Below are positions 18,613 to 27,216 of a stretch of 64,000 nucleotides of DNA, in pieces. Source of the DNA: Phycisphaerales bacterium UBA2421 (GTDB taxonomy: Bacteria; Planctomycetota; Phycisphaerae; Tepidisphaerales; Tepidisphaeraceae). How positions within the stretch are numbered: the stretch's first letter is position 1; every line of letters begins with the position of its first letter. Location of the stretch: assembly GCA_002343075.1 (NCBI GenBank), contig DDRH01000067.1, positions 204,162 to 268,161 of the forward strand, read 5' to 3'. The notes beneath the pieces were generated by a model. It saw nothing but the letters and a program-made list of their open reading frames with translations, had not been told where the DNA came from and did not search any database. The position numbers and the translations under genes are program-made.

Positions 18613-19983
18613 CTAGCGCGACGCCTCGATCGTGGCGGGCACGGTTGACGGCGATTCGCCAAATCCTCCAGCCGCCCGCTGCAAACGGATCAGTGCTTCG
18701 GCGTTGCGCCTTTGCAGTTCCACAAGTCTGATGCGAGCCGCACGTAAATCTTGCTCCGCCAAGAGCAGGCCGGTGACATCAACCTGTCCGGCCTTAAACT
18801 GGTTTTCGGCCAGGTCTAGCCGCTGCTGCGCCAGCGGGATGAGGCGGTCTTGTATCCGCACCAGGTTCTCCTGGGACGCGGTAAACCCGGCATACGCGCG
18901 CCGGGTCTCCTCAATCACCTGCCGCTGTAGTCGCGTAAGGTTGTGGCGTCCCTCTTCCAGCGCCGAACGCGCCCGATCTCTTCGAGCTTGTCCGAAATCG
19001 AACACCGGCAGTGGCACGCTGAGACCCGGCCCAACTGACCAATTCCCTCCGTCGCGCTCGGCATCGACGCTGCCTTCCGCTCCATCGAACGGAGCAAAGC
19101 GCGATATCGAGAGATCCGCGCCGAGCGCGCTAAGCTCAAATCGCTGCGCTTGCACCTCCGGGCGGTTCTGCAAGGCCAGTGAGATCCATTTCTCCTCAGG
19201 GAGCGACTTGATCTCCGCGACATGCCAGGGCATCAACCGCCAATTGGTGCTACCCGATGGTTCACCGAGCAGCCGTGCCAATACCAGTCGTTCCTCCCGC
19301 AGCTCCAATTGGCGATCGGCAATCTCGGCTTCGAGTTCAACCTGCTGCGTATCCAATGTCACGACATCCAGCCGGCTGCCCTCGCCCGCGCGGAGGCGCG
19401 AGCGCGCCAAGTCCAGCAATCGCGTGACGATCTGCATGCGTTCCTGAAGTGCACCTTGGGCAGCATCCAACGATTGCACCGCGACATACCGTTGCTTCAC
19501 TTCGCCGATCACATCAAGCGCAACCGATACCGCGGACGCAGCAGAGGCGCGGAGGCGATTGTCCGCGGCACTGACTTTGCCCGGACGCGAGAGCAAAGAA
19601 ACCAGCTCCGCCGCCAAGCCAGCTTCGATCGTTGCGTCGCCGCCTGATTCGGGGAATCGAAACACGACGCTTAAGACTGGGTTCGGCAGTAGACGCGCTT
19701 GCTTTGCTTCCGCCTGCGCGAGTCGAACACGCGAGATGGCCGCCTGAATGCCTGGGTCGTGTCGCAAGCTTCGTCGGATCGCTTCGCGCAGCTCAAGGAC
19801 TTCACCCGGAGCCTCCCCAACATCCACTGGCCCTCCCTCAACGTGATACGCAATTGCATCGCCATCGCCCGCGAGATGCGCAAGAGACTGCGTCACATTG
19901 ACGTCAGGTTCAGGACCAACACAACCGATCAGGCCGAGCGCGAACGGAGTTATGGCGCGCAAGGCAATTCGGGAATATCGCAA
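18613..19983 (-). CDS. czcC: CzcC-type outer-membrane efflux channel lipoprotein
   Basis: TolC-family outer-membrane factor, 456 residues. The likely start is TTG at 19983, preceded by GAGAGGT; the signal peptide then reads MRYSRIALRA with lipobox ALGLIGC. The mature protein has two helical hairpins (AISRVRLAQAEAKQARLLPN near 85-105; KFKAGQVD-like NQFKAGQVDVTGLLLAEQDL near 390-410). The conserved start of the fold (LELREAIRRSLRHDPGIQAA) is near 65-85. It begins the core CzcCB-PII-ATPase-CzcA run, about 95 bases before czcB, and lies 93 bases after a small Cys-rich exported protein gene on the same strand. Confidence 0.9.
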   Translation of the reverse strand: MRYSRIALRAITPFALGLIGCVGPEPDVNVTQSLAHLAGDGDAIAYHVEGGPVDVGEAPGEVLELREAIRRSLRHDPGIQAAISRVRLAQAEAKQARLLPNPVLSVVFRFPESGGDATIEAGLAAELVSLLSRPGKVSAADNRLRASAASAVSVALDVIGEVKQRYVAVQSLDAAQGALQERMQIVTRLLDLARSRLRAGEGSRLDVVTLDTQQVELEAEIADRQLELREERLVLARLLGEPSGSTNWRLMPWHVAEIKSLPEEKWISLALQNRPEVQAQRFELSALGADLSISRFAPFDGAEGSVDAERDGGNWSVGPGLSVPLPVFDFGQARRDRARSALEEGRHNLTRLQRQVIEETRRAYAGFTASQENLVRIQDRLIPLAQQRLDLAENQFKAGQVDVTGLLLAEQDLRAARIRLVELQRRNAEALIRLQRAAGGFGESPSTVPATIEASR

Positions 19984-20076
19984 AGTAAGACCTCTCAGCG
20001 CGAGTCAAGGGAGAACGCCGGTGCTGCAGCGGAATAGCCGCAGCGCGCGCACACAGGAATCAACTGAGAGAGGGGG

Positions 20077-20487
20077 TCAATTCAGGCGCACGATGGTCCG
20101 CAGGCATACGCGCGACGTGCAATCGGCCGGAGGGTGCTCCGACCGGGGAGCGTGGAGAACCGACAGATCAATCGGCAACAGTGCCGTCGACATGAGGCAT
20201 GGAGGGACCACCGAGTGGTTCAAATCAGGCGCAGTAGACTTGCCGCCGCGGCTAACGATATCAACCGAAATGCTCTCGTCCTGGCACGAACTTGACTCGC
20301 TCGCGGGACAGCTTCCCTCGGCGTGCGCAGCCTCGATCGCGCGATGGCCGCCGTCCGAAGTACAAATGACCCGACCCGCCAGAAGCGGGGCCGAAAAGGC
20401 GGCAAGCAGTGCGAGTGCCTGAAGAAAATGGTTCCAGCGTGTAAACAAACGAGCTTTGATGATAGTAATGCGCCGATCCTGTTGCAA
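20077..20487 (-). CDS. Small Cys-rich exported protein at head of czc operon
   Basis: Hypothetical protein of up to 136 residues. The frame has no ATG: TTG at 20487 or 20448 are candidate starts, so the N-terminus is uncertain. A hydrophobic segment (FLQALALLAAFSAPLLAG) acts as signal peptide, followed by VICTSDGGHRAIEAAHAEGS, a run CPASESSSCQDE and a C-terminal pair of Cys (PPADCTSRVC). This pattern, a Cys followed by GGHxAIE and later Cys pairs, is what I have seen in short exported proteins that precede RND metal-efflux genes, but I can name no family. It lies 93 bases before czcC on the same strand. Ligands suggest metal binding; no function is shown. Confidence 0.5.
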   Translation of the reverse strand: MQQDRRITIIKARLFTRWNHFLQALALLAAFSAPLLAGRVICTSDGGHRAIEAAHAEGSCPASESSSCQDESISVDIVSRGGKSTAPDLNHSVVPPCLMSTALLPIDLSVLHAPRSEHPPADCTSRVCLRTIVRLN

Positions 20488-20566
20488 GTTTCAACGCGCA
20501 TGGGCAGATTGGCGTGTTCGTTGAAGCGCGAGGCCAAGACCAAGCGAAGGAAGAGAATCTCATACC

Positions 20567-20905
20567 ATGATTACCGCTGGCTACGCTTCATCGCTATGGA
20601 TCGTCGTTCTCGGTTTTCCTGGCTGCCCGAACATCGAACCGACGATTCAATCCCTTACAAGTGTCGCCGCATCGCTTCAGGTCAATGCGGCGATCACATG
20701 CCAGTTTGTCAGCGAAGCAGACGACTTGACCAAAATTGGGTTCAGAGGATCACCCACGGTCTTGATCGACGGAGCGGATATTGACCCCGATGTCCGCGCG
20801 AACGGCGAATGCAATTATGGGTGTCGCCTGTATGCCCCATCAGGAACGCCCTCCCGCGAGATGATCAGCTCAGCCATACTACGGGCTCTCGCTGGCACGG
20901 ACTGA
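20567..20905 (+). CDS. Thioredoxin-fold protein with single-Cys active site
   Basis: 112 residues. The fold is suggested by the opening strand WIVVLGFPGCPN followed by a helix (IEPTIQSLTSVAASLQ), the mid-protein GFRGSPTVLIDGADIDPD with the cis-Pro strand typical of thioredoxins, and a Cys-containing C-terminus (NGECNYGCRLYAPSGTP) ahead of a last helix. Where most relatives have CPxC there is GCPN, so only one active-site Cys remains; C-terminal Cys residues (CNYGC) might serve instead. It is read rightwards from the short divergent promoter region shared with the czc operon. Similar small proteins accompany mercury and other metal-resistance genes. Redox or metal-carrier role is inferred. Confidence 0.7.
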   Translation: MITAGYASSLWIVVLGFPGCPNIEPTIQSLTSVAASLQVNAAITCQFVSEADDLTKIGFRGSPTVLIDGADIDPDVRANGECNYGCRLYAPSGTPSREMISSAILRALAGTD

Positions 20906-21011
20906 AATGAACGCGATTGTTTGCGGCGCGTCAAGATTCAACCGAGCGATCAATTTGTTCCGTCGAATGACTGGTTGAATGCCTGGGTCAGCATTCACGG
21001 CCTTAGCGCGG

Positions 21012-21554
21012 TCACTGAACGAAGATACCGTCTGCATTGACGATCGTGACGCCGTCGCTGCTCTGTGTGGCCACGCCCGTCACGGTCAACTTGGCCATCG
21101 GTTTTACACCGTCCAACGCCGTGAGTGCGGTCTTCAGCGGGCGGCCGTCTTTATCGACCACCTGAACTGTCACACTGTTCTTGGCCAACACGTCTGCGGG
21201 CTCGCAGCACGCATCCCACGGTGTTTTGCAGGAGTCGGACGGGTTGGCATCGCAGGTCTTTATCGAGGAATCCAGGAGCGTCAGAATTGCCCGATTCGCG
21301 GCGATAGGCTCGGCGCGCCCGGCGACGATGCCGCGGATCGTGACGCGCTGGCCGTCCTTTGCGGCGGTCTTGGTTTCGGCGACGCCCTTGGCATCAGCCG
21401 GTGCCGCTGCGAGGCGCAGGTTTGCCGGCAGCGACGCGGTGGCTTCCGGCGGGGATGGCGTAGTCGGCGCCGCGGTTGTCGCAGGCTTTTGTTCATCGCA
21501 GCCAGCCAAGGCCGAAACAGAAATCAACGCCGCACAGAGAACTCGATTCAACAT
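21012..21554 (-). CDS. Lipoprotein of ABC exporter cassette
   Basis: 180 residues. Signal peptide with lipobox VSALAGC, then a Pro/Thr/Ala linker (to about 60) and a compact domain. The domain starts GQRVTIRGIVAGRAEPIAAN, which looks like an OB-fold barrel, contains a Cys cluster (TCDANPSDSCKTPWDACCEP, four Cys) around 110-128, and ends with a strand repeat (AKLTVTGVATQSSDGVTIVN). No named family recognised. It is the last gene of a minus-strand run, 29 bases after the second FtsX-type permease, so it probably works with that exporter in the envelope. Confidence 0.72.
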   Translation of the reverse strand: MLNRVLCAALISVSALAGCDEQKPATTAAPTTPSPPEATASLPANLRLAAAPADAKGVAETKTAAKDGQRVTIRGIVAGRAEPIAANRAILTLLDSSIKTCDANPSDSCKTPWDACCEPADVLAKNSVTVQVVDKDGRPLKTALTALDGVKPMAKLTVTGVATQSSDGVTIVNADGIFVQ

Positions 21555-21583
21555 GTAAGACTCCTTCGAAAAAGTAGTGAATA

Positions 21584-22750
21584 CTAATTTGCCTTCAACG
21601 CTTCGGGAATTGGCAATCTGAGGCAGCGCGCCGCCGGGGGCAGTGCACCAATCACGCCGACCAGCAATCCGCCGATGATGCCGAGCAAAATGACCTGCCC
21701 GTCAATCGTCAGCCCAAACGCGCCCATAGAGAACTGCACGGTAGTTCCGTCCAGCAACAACATGCCGATGACCAGCGCCAACACCGTTCCAGCGGCGGCG
21801 GCAAGGACCGATTCTTGTACAAGACTCTTGATGATCGTCAATCGCCCGAACCCCATCGCCTGCAGTGCGCCCACCTCGCGGACGCGTGATGCGAATGCCG
21901 CGTACATGGTATTCAGTCCGCCGAGTATTCCGCCCGTCGCCATCAGCACCGCCGTCACCCAGACCATCGCACGCACGGGCGCGAAGAATCCAGCCAATCG
22001 CGCGTAGTACGTCGATTCTTTCTGCACGACCAACTCCAGATCAAGCCGTTGTTTAGCGAACGCATCGGCATCGTCGAATGCGTCCGGACCGTCAATCGTG
22101 GCGACGACGCATGAGAGATTATCACGCCGCGAAGTGACTTGAAGATCGGTCAGCGGGCACCAGATCTCTGATTCGGTCACTGACCCTGGAAATTCGAACA
22201 CGCCAACGATCGTCCAGTAACGATCGTCAAACCAGAGCTTGTTTCCCGGCGAGATTTGGGTTTGCTGCACGCCGAGACGACTGTAGGACAGTCTTCCGAC
22301 GGCGATTTCATCACGTCCCGGCTCGGGGGCGCGGCCGTCAACGATGCGCGCCGAAGAATGCACTAGCCACGCGGCCGGAGTAATGCCCCGAATAAGCACT
22401 TGCGCGTTCGAAGGATCTTCCGGCGATTGGCGAACAGTGGTTTGTACGTGAACCTCTGGTGAAACATATGCCACGCCCAATCGCGAGCGTACACCCTGCA
22501 CGTTGGCTGCAACCAAACCGGGGACATTCGGGCTGATTTCGCTTCGCTCGACGCTTTCCTCGCTACCGGCGCCGAAAAACATCATGTTGCCTTCCGCGCC
22601 TTGCACTGAAAGGCTGCGATCCATCCCGCGCACAAACCCGCCGGCCGCCAGAACGAGCAACACAACCAGCGCGCTGCCGATCACACTCAGCAGCAACCGC
22701 GTGGGCGATCGGCCGAGGTTGCGGACCGCGTAGTCGAGTGGAATTCCCAT
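21584..22750 (-). CDS. FtsX/MacB-type ABC transporter permease (2)
   Basis: 388-residue inner-membrane permease. It has the FtsX/MacB layout: one N-terminal helix (LLLSVIGSALVVLLVLAAGG) after a basic start, a large periplasmic domain (about 50-260) and three C-terminal helices (VWVTAVLMATGGILGGLNTM; LAAAAGTVLALVIGMLLLDG; VILLGIIGGLLVGVIGALPP). The segment REVGALQAMGFGRLTIIKSL between helices is the family signature for the coupling helix. It follows the first permease by two bases, so the two are translated together and probably form a heterodimer over the ATPase encoded upstream. Confidence 0.9.
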   Translation of the reverse strand: MGIPLDYAVRNLGRSPTRLLLSVIGSALVVLLVLAAGGFVRGMDRSLSVQGAEGNMMFFGAGSEESVERSEISPNVPGLVAANVQGVRSRLGVAYVSPEVHVQTTVRQSPEDPSNAQVLIRGITPAAWLVHSSARIVDGRAPEPGRDEIAVGRLSYSRLGVQQTQISPGNKLWFDDRYWTIVGVFEFPGSVTESEIWCPLTDLQVTSRRDNLSCVVATIDGPDAFDDADAFAKQRLDLELVVQKESTYYARLAGFFAPVRAMVWVTAVLMATGGILGGLNTMYAAFASRVREVGALQAMGFGRLTIIKSLVQESVLAAAAGTVLALVIGMLLLDGTTVQFSMGAFGLTIDGQVILLGIIGGLLVGVIGALPPAARCLRLPIPEALKAN

Positions 22751-22752
22751 GA

Positions 22753-23907
22753 TTACACCGCTCTAAAGCACTCGACAATCTTTCGGCGCGACGCCTGCCA
22801 GGCGGGGATGAGTCCCGCCACCACACCAAGGACTGCAGAGATCACCAAACCAAACAGAACAATGCGTACATCCGATCGGACGCTGATGCTCAATCCTTCG
22901 GTGGTCAGCGTCATCGAGCGAAACGCCAATACCCCCGCCGCCAAGGCCGTGCCGATGAATCCGCCAAGCAGCCCAACGAGCAATCCTTCGGTAACGACCA
23001 GCTGACCAATCAGACGCGGCTTGAAGCCGAGCGTTTGCAACACGGCGTGCTCCTTGATGCGATCCTGCACACTTAAGACGATCGCATTGGCAACCAGCGC
23101 CAACACCGCGACCAGGCACGCCCAACCCAGGTACTTAGTGAATTCAACGATGCGAATGACATCCTGTGCCGCCCTTGCGACAAAGGCTTGTTCGCTGGAT
23201 GTGCTGGTGGGGTCGGGCTCGGTGGCGAATTCTGCGTCGATGGCTTTGGCAACTGATTCCAACTTCGCTGGATCGTCGACGGTGACCGCGAACTGAGTTA
23301 CCACGCCGAGCTTGCGCAGTCCGGCAGATTGTTGAAGGAACGGAAGCTGCACGTATGCGACATTTCGATCCTGCTCACGATCTGAATCGATGATTCCGGC
23401 GACCGTCACCGTAACGGCGGCGGACTGAAAGCTGTCACCTACTTTTAGTCCCCGCCGCTCGGCCAGCGTACGTCCGAGAAGCGCTGCGTCGCTGCGCTTG
23501 AGCCAATCATCGAGCGAACCGCCAACAATGCGGAACGACTTGCGGAACATCACCTCGGCCTGGTCAACCGGCACGCCGCGGAAAGTGACGACATCAAGAC
23601 TCGCGCGGCAGTTGCTGACGACGATTTGCATCGGCACGACATTGACGACGCCGGGAATCTCAGCGATTCGACGTTCGTATCGCTGCGGAAGTCGGCTGGT
23701 GAACGGGCAATATCGATTCTCCCGATACACGATGAGTGTGGTTTCCTTCGCTGACGCGGTCGTCGCGTCCTTCACTCCAGTCTGCATGGCCTGCACGGCA
23801 GTAAAGAGGAACATGGCCGTTGTCACTCCCAGCAGCGTGAGCAGAGTGCGAATCCTCCGGCGCGTGAGTTGCTTGACTACGAAGGGAATGTATTTTGGTC
23901 TGATCAT
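22753..23907 (-). CDS. FtsX/MacB-type ABC transporter permease (1)
   Basis: 384 residues from the ATG at 23907 (MIRPKYIPFV); an earlier in-frame start would run into the ATPase gene. Same layout as its partner: N-terminal helix (TLLTLLGVTTAMFLFTAVQA), periplasmic domain, and three C-terminal helices (LGWACLVAVLALVANAIVLS, LLGGFIGTALAAGVLAF, LFGLVISAVLGVVAGLIPAW). The coupling segment DRIKEHAVLQTLGFKPRLIG matches MacB/LolC-type permeases. The second permease is only distantly similar, so this is a heterodimer, not a recent duplication. It starts 13 bases after the ATPase gene. Confidence 0.9.
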   Translation of the reverse strand: MIRPKYIPFVVKQLTRRRIRTLLTLLGVTTAMFLFTAVQAMQTGVKDATTASAKETTLIVYRENRYCPFTSRLPQRYERRIAEIPGVVNVVPMQIVVSNCRASLDVVTFRGVPVDQAEVMFRKSFRIVGGSLDDWLKRSDAALLGRTLAERRGLKVGDSFQSAAVTVTVAGIIDSDREQDRNVAYVQLPFLQQSAGLRKLGVVTQFAVTVDDPAKLESVAKAIDAEFATEPDPTSTSSEQAFVARAAQDVIRIVEFTKYLGWACLVAVLALVANAIVLSVQDRIKEHAVLQTLGFKPRLIGQLVVTEGLLVGLLGGFIGTALAAGVLAFRSMTLTTEGLSISVRSDVRIVLFGLVISAVLGVVAGLIPAWQASRRKIVECFRAV

Positions 23908-23920
23908 GTTGATGACTCGC

Positions 23921-24616
23921 TTAGTGCGCTGCGACCGGCTGTTCAACGAGGCGGCCTTTTTCAAGGTGAAGCGTTTGCGAAGCGTAGTGTGCGCAGCCTG
24001 GGTCGTGCGTCACCATGATCAGGGTCTTGCCCAGTTCCTCGTTAAGTCGCACCAGCAGATCCATGATTTGTCCCGCCGAGGATTTATCCAGATCGCCGGT
24101 AGGCTCGTCGGCGACGATGAGCGTTGGATCACCCACGATCGCGCGAGCAATCGCCACACGCTGTTCCTGCCCGCCGGAAAGCTGGCGAGGGAAATGGTCG
24201 GATCGATCGGCCAGCCCCACGAGTTGCAGCGCATGAGCGACGCGTTCATGCCGATCGCGACGCGAAAGCGGCTTCAGTAACAATGGGAGTTCGACGTTTT
24301 CGTAGGCCGTCAGTACCGGAACGAGGTTGTAAAGTTGAAAGATGTACCCGACATGCGCTGCCCGCCACTCGGCCAGCTTTCCGCGGTTCATCCGGCCGAT
24401 GTCCTCTCCATCAATGGTCAGTGTTCCAGAAGTCGACGAGTCAATGCCGGCGATGAGGTTGAGCAGTGTTGTCTTCCCGCTTCCGCTGGGGCCCATGAGC
24501 GCCAGAAATGTGCCGCGATCAATGGACAAATCAAGCTGGTCGAGCGGGCGAATCTTGTTTTCGCCTCGCGTGTATTCTCGAGTTAGCGATGCACATTCGA
24601 TAAACGCCACTTTCAC
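23921..24616 (-). CDS. MacB/LolD-type ABC transporter ATP-binding protein
   Basis: 231-residue ATPase that energises the two FtsX-type permeases. All motifs are present: Walker A (GPSGSGKTT near 42-50), Q-loop ([20 protein letters not shown]), signature [15 protein letters not shown], Walker B ([12 protein letters not shown]) and H-loop (LIMVTHD). The GTG start at 24616 overlaps the stop of the adaptor gene by four bases (GTGA), marking translational coupling. Within the family it is closest in look to the LolD/MacB/YknY group that moves lipoproteins, peptides or small molecules out of the inner membrane by mechanotransmission. The cargo is not known. Confidence 0.93.
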   Translation of the reverse strand: MKVAFIECASLTREYTRGENKIRPLDQLDLSIDRGTFLALMGPSGSGKTTLLNLIAGIDSSTSGTLTIDGEDIGRMNRGKLAEWRAAHVGYIFQLYNLVPVLTAYENVELPLLLKPLSRRDRHERVAHALQLVGLADRSDHFPRQLSGGQEQRVAIARAIVGDPTLIVADEPTGDLDKSSAGQIMDLLVRLNEELGKTLIMVTHDPGCAHYASQTLHLEKGRLVEQPVAAH

Positions 24617-26202
24617 TGCCCGCCTTTCGCGACTGAATCCATCTCGCCGATTACGCGAATGCGCGCGCCATCGACGACATTGGAAGGTTCGGCGATGAGA
24701 TCGTCACCGGCGGCGAGGCCTCCACTTACGGCAACCCAATCTCCCTCGCGCTCACCGGCCAGCGTGATCGCTCGACGCTGCGCCACACCGTTGCGGCGGT
24801 CGGCCAACAAAACGGTGGTTTGCTGACCTTCCCTGGAGACCAGGCCTTCATGCACAAATGGAAGTTGCGACATTGTCATCGTCGCGGGCTTGCTGGCGGG
24901 AGACTCTGTCTTACGCGCCATGAACTTGACCCGCGCCAGCATCTCGGGCTTTAGCCCAGCGTCGGGGTCTTCGATTTGCACCTTGAATTGGATTGTGTTC
25001 TTGGTGACGTCGGCTTCGTTCACCATGCGCATGACAACGCCGCGAAATATCCGACCGGGCAATGCTTCAACGACAATTTCTGCCGACGCGCCAACGCCGA
25101 CCTTGTTGGCATCGGCAAGCGGGACATCGACGCGCACCTGCAGCTTCGCTGGGTTGAAGAGCCTTGCTACGTGCGCTGAGTGTGACGCATCCATAGCGAG
25201 GACGAGCTTGCTTCCCGGCTCCACCAGTCGCGACATGATCACGCCATCCTGCGGCGAGCGAATCTCCATACGCGATACGCGCAAATTCGCTTCGTCCACA
25301 ACGGCTTCCGCGAGCAGGACAGTCGCTTTGGCCGAATCGAGGACGCGTAACTCTTCTATGCGCAACTTGGCGTTTTCCTCTGCTGCCGCAGCTTCAGCCT
25401 CGCGTTGACGGATGACGGCTTCGAATATCGGGCGTTTTGCCTCGATTGCGTTGGCCTGTGCACGTTGTGCTTGGAGCTTGAACTTGACGGCCACCAATTC
25501 CAATTCACCGGATGCTCGCGCGGCGACGGATTGTTCCAACCGTTGAACCAAATCGGCCAACTCAGATTCACGCGCTCGCTCCGCAGCGACGTCCGCGTCA
25601 AGTTTCATGAGTTCGGCGCGCGATTGGTCCAGCATTGCACGCGAAGTATCGACCGCTCTGCGGCGCTCGGTTGGGTTTTCCCAAGCACGTTGAGCAGCCG
25701 ACAGATCAGCCTGTCGTGATGCAAGCTCCGCCTCGGCGCGGCGCAACGACAAACGTGCATCGTCGTCAATGAGCCGCGCAACGATTTCGCCAGCTTTCAC
25801 GTGTTGACCGTCAAGAATGAGGACTTCCCGAACCACGCCGTCCGTCAGCGCGCTGATAGCAATTGGGTATGGATCGGGCTCGATCCAGCCGGCGGACTGC
25901 GTAACGACGCTCCCCGAAGTTGACGCGCCAGACTCGTGTTGCACCAGCGTCGTGCGCTCGACGGATCTGAGAATCGCGGGAACGACGCGCACGTCCGTCG
26001 CGGGGAGAACCGAGTCCCGCGCCGACCATCCCGCCGCACCGAACAGCGCAACGCTGATTGCCGCTGGAATCAGAATACGCGTCTTCCAGGGATAGGGACG
26101 CATCGCGACGGTGACTTGTTCACCGGCAGAATCCGCCGTGAGATGCACAAGAGAATGATTAGAATGCATGGCAAACCACGAGTTGAACAATGAAAAATCC
26201 AT
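24613..26202 (-). CDS. MacA/HlyD-type periplasmic adaptor of ABC exporter
   Basis: 529 residues. A cytoplasmic start is followed by one membrane helix (ILIPAAISVALFGAAGW near 43-60), a barrel-sandwich hybrid (SALTDGVVREVLILDGQHVK), a long coiled-coil hairpin (about 155-300, rich in Arg, Glu, Ala), and barrel domains (VRVDVPLADANKVGVGASAE; a C-terminal AQRRAITLAGEREGDWVAV). A later in-frame ATG at 26169 (MHSNHS) is an alternative start. No outer-membrane channel gene belongs to this cassette; it could share the CzcC- or CusC-like one. It follows the small Cys-rich exported protein by 24 bases. Confidence 0.88.
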   Translation of the reverse strand: MDFSLFNSWFAMHSNHSLVHLTADSAGEQVTVAMRPYPWKTRILIPAAISVALFGAAGWSARDSVLPATDVRVVPAILRSVERTTLVQHESGASTSGSVVTQSAGWIEPDPYPIAISALTDGVVREVLILDGQHVKAGEIVARLIDDDARLSLRRAEAELASRQADLSAAQRAWENPTERRRAVDTSRAMLDQSRAELMKLDADVAAERARESELADLVQRLEQSVAARASGELELVAVKFKLQAQRAQANAIEAKRPIFEAVIRQREAEAAAAEENAKLRIEELRVLDSAKATVLLAEAVVDEANLRVSRMEIRSPQDGVIMSRLVEPGSKLVLAMDASHSAHVARLFNPAKLQVRVDVPLADANKVGVGASAEIVVEALPGRIFRGVVMRMVNEADVTKNTIQFKVQIEDPDAGLKPEMLARVKFMARKTESPASKPATMTMSQLPFVHEGLVSREGQQTTVLLADRRNGVAQRRAITLAGEREGDWVAVSGGLAAGDDLIAEPSNVVDGARIRVIGEMDSVAKGGQ

Positions 26203-26226
26203 CGGCGCAGCATCGCCGTACGGGTC

Positions 26227-26553
26227 TTACATGACGTTCAACGGTGGAGGTGGGACCGGAGGATCCAAAGATGTGGCTGGCGGAACGGCCGCGCCGACAA
26301 CAAGCGTTTCCTGCACGATCAGTTTGCTGATCGTGTCGCTCAGCCGAGGCACGATACTCGCGCCGGCTGGCACGAGCTTACAGAGAGAGCAATCGCGACA
26401 TTGCGAAGAATCGTGTGGTACCTTCTCGTCATTCCCGCAGCAGCGTGCATGCTCATCCCCGACGCTACGCTCGACACAATGTTGTCCGGCGTGCGCAGAA
26501 GGCAACGAGACCAAAAGGTTCGCGACGATTGCCGCAAGGCAGAGGATGCTCAT
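26227..26553 (-). CDS. Small Cys-rich exported protein (DUF2946-like) heading ABC cassette
   Basis: 108 residues from the ATG at 26553; a TTG at 26565 would add MRIA and give a better signal peptide, and the frame stays open to 26697. The signal (CLAAIVANLLVSLPSAHA) is followed by a dense ligand segment: QHCVERSVGDEHARCC, then HDSSQCRDCSLC. Such short Cys/His-rich exported proteins with a CxxC near a hydrophobic helix resemble DUF2946-type proteins of copper-resistance loci. The C-terminus is Pro-rich (DPPVPPPPLNVM). It is first in the ABC cassette, which ties that exporter to metal handling. Confidence 0.62.
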   Translation of the reverse strand: MSILCLAAIVANLLVSLPSAHAGQHCVERSVGDEHARCCGNDEKVPHDSSQCRDCSLCKLVPAGASIVPRLSDTISKLIVQETLVVGAAVPPATSLDPPVPPPPLNVM

Positions 26554-26745
26554 GGCGATTCGCAAGCTATCGAATTGTAGCAATGAGTTTTGACTTAGCC
26601 ATAGGCAATCTCGCTGCCGCTTTCGCGTGCGCGTCAATCCTCCCAGCGCAAGTTCTCTGTGACTTCGGCAAGATCCCGTGTGGCGGGACAGAAGCACGAC
26701 TCGTTCAACCCCAAAGCCCCAGTTGTCCGGCTCAATCGCCGGTGG

Positions 26746-26773
26746 GAATTAGAGTATTTACAACCTGAGTCAA
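26746..26773 (-). promoter_or_regulatory. Candidate promoter of ABC exporter cassette
   Basis: On the minus strand, TTGACT (complement of 26768-26773), a 16-base spacer, and TAATTC (complement of 26746-26751). Transcription would begin near 26740, ahead of the small Cys-rich protein. Only sequence likeness supports it. Confidence 0.3.
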
Positions 26774-27160
26774 AAGAGATACACCCGCGCACTCCGTCGA
26801 GGAACTCCGGCCCACAAGTTGTGACGCGCCGTCGTTCATGCAACGAAGACTTGTGTAGTTCTGTTTCGGAATCGAGGTGTGAATACTTTCTACGAATTTG
26901 GTGTCACCCGGCGCGGAAGGCGGATAAACTCGATGCTCAGCACGCCGAACCCGTTTGGGAGAGTGCACGCAGGATTGTCTGAGAGCCGTAGTGACATGAG
27001 CCAATGCCGATGCCCCGGGGTCCTGCACTACAATTCGGGATGAATCTGCACAACATCGGGCGAAATGTCGCCCCGACCAGTTAAAGTGCGTTTCCCCGCA
27101 AGCCCCTATTCTGCATGAACTTATGACCCGGCGGCGAGACTTTTGGTTGTGCGTCGGCTA
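26774..27160. other. Gene-free stretch left of the tRNA fragment
   Basis: About 390 bases. Frames of up to about 100 codons are open on both strands, with no ribosome-binding site, no recognisable domain and no signal peptide. No integrase, transposase or repeat was found here. Confidence 0.45.
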
Positions 27161-27161
27161 T

Positions 27162-27203
27162 TTTGGGACCAGGAAGTCGCAGGTTCAAATCCTGTCGCCC
27201 CGA
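27162..27203 (+). pseudogene. 3' fragment of tRNA-Pro(UGG), probable attachment site
   Basis: The sequence reads as the 3' part of a tRNA from the anticodon loop to the discriminator base: loop TTTGGGA with anticodon TGG (27164-27166), 3' anticodon strand CCAGG (27169-27173), variable loop AAGTC, T-stem GCAGG (27179-27183), T-loop TTCAAAT, CCTGT, acceptor strand CGCCCCG and A73 at 27203. The preceding bases (GCTAT) cannot pair with CCAGG, and no D-arm or 5' acceptor strand precedes, so the 5' half is absent. Such fragments are left when an element integrates into a tRNA gene. The element would lie to the left and the old chromosome to the right. Confidence 0.75.
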
Positions 27204-27216
27204 CTTTGTTCAGAGT

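Noticed and set aside
20220..20563. Alternative frames on the minus strand ahead of czcC
   Set aside because: The Arg-rich composition looks like a frame-shifted shadow; the frame ending at 20077 has a signal peptide and Cys pattern.
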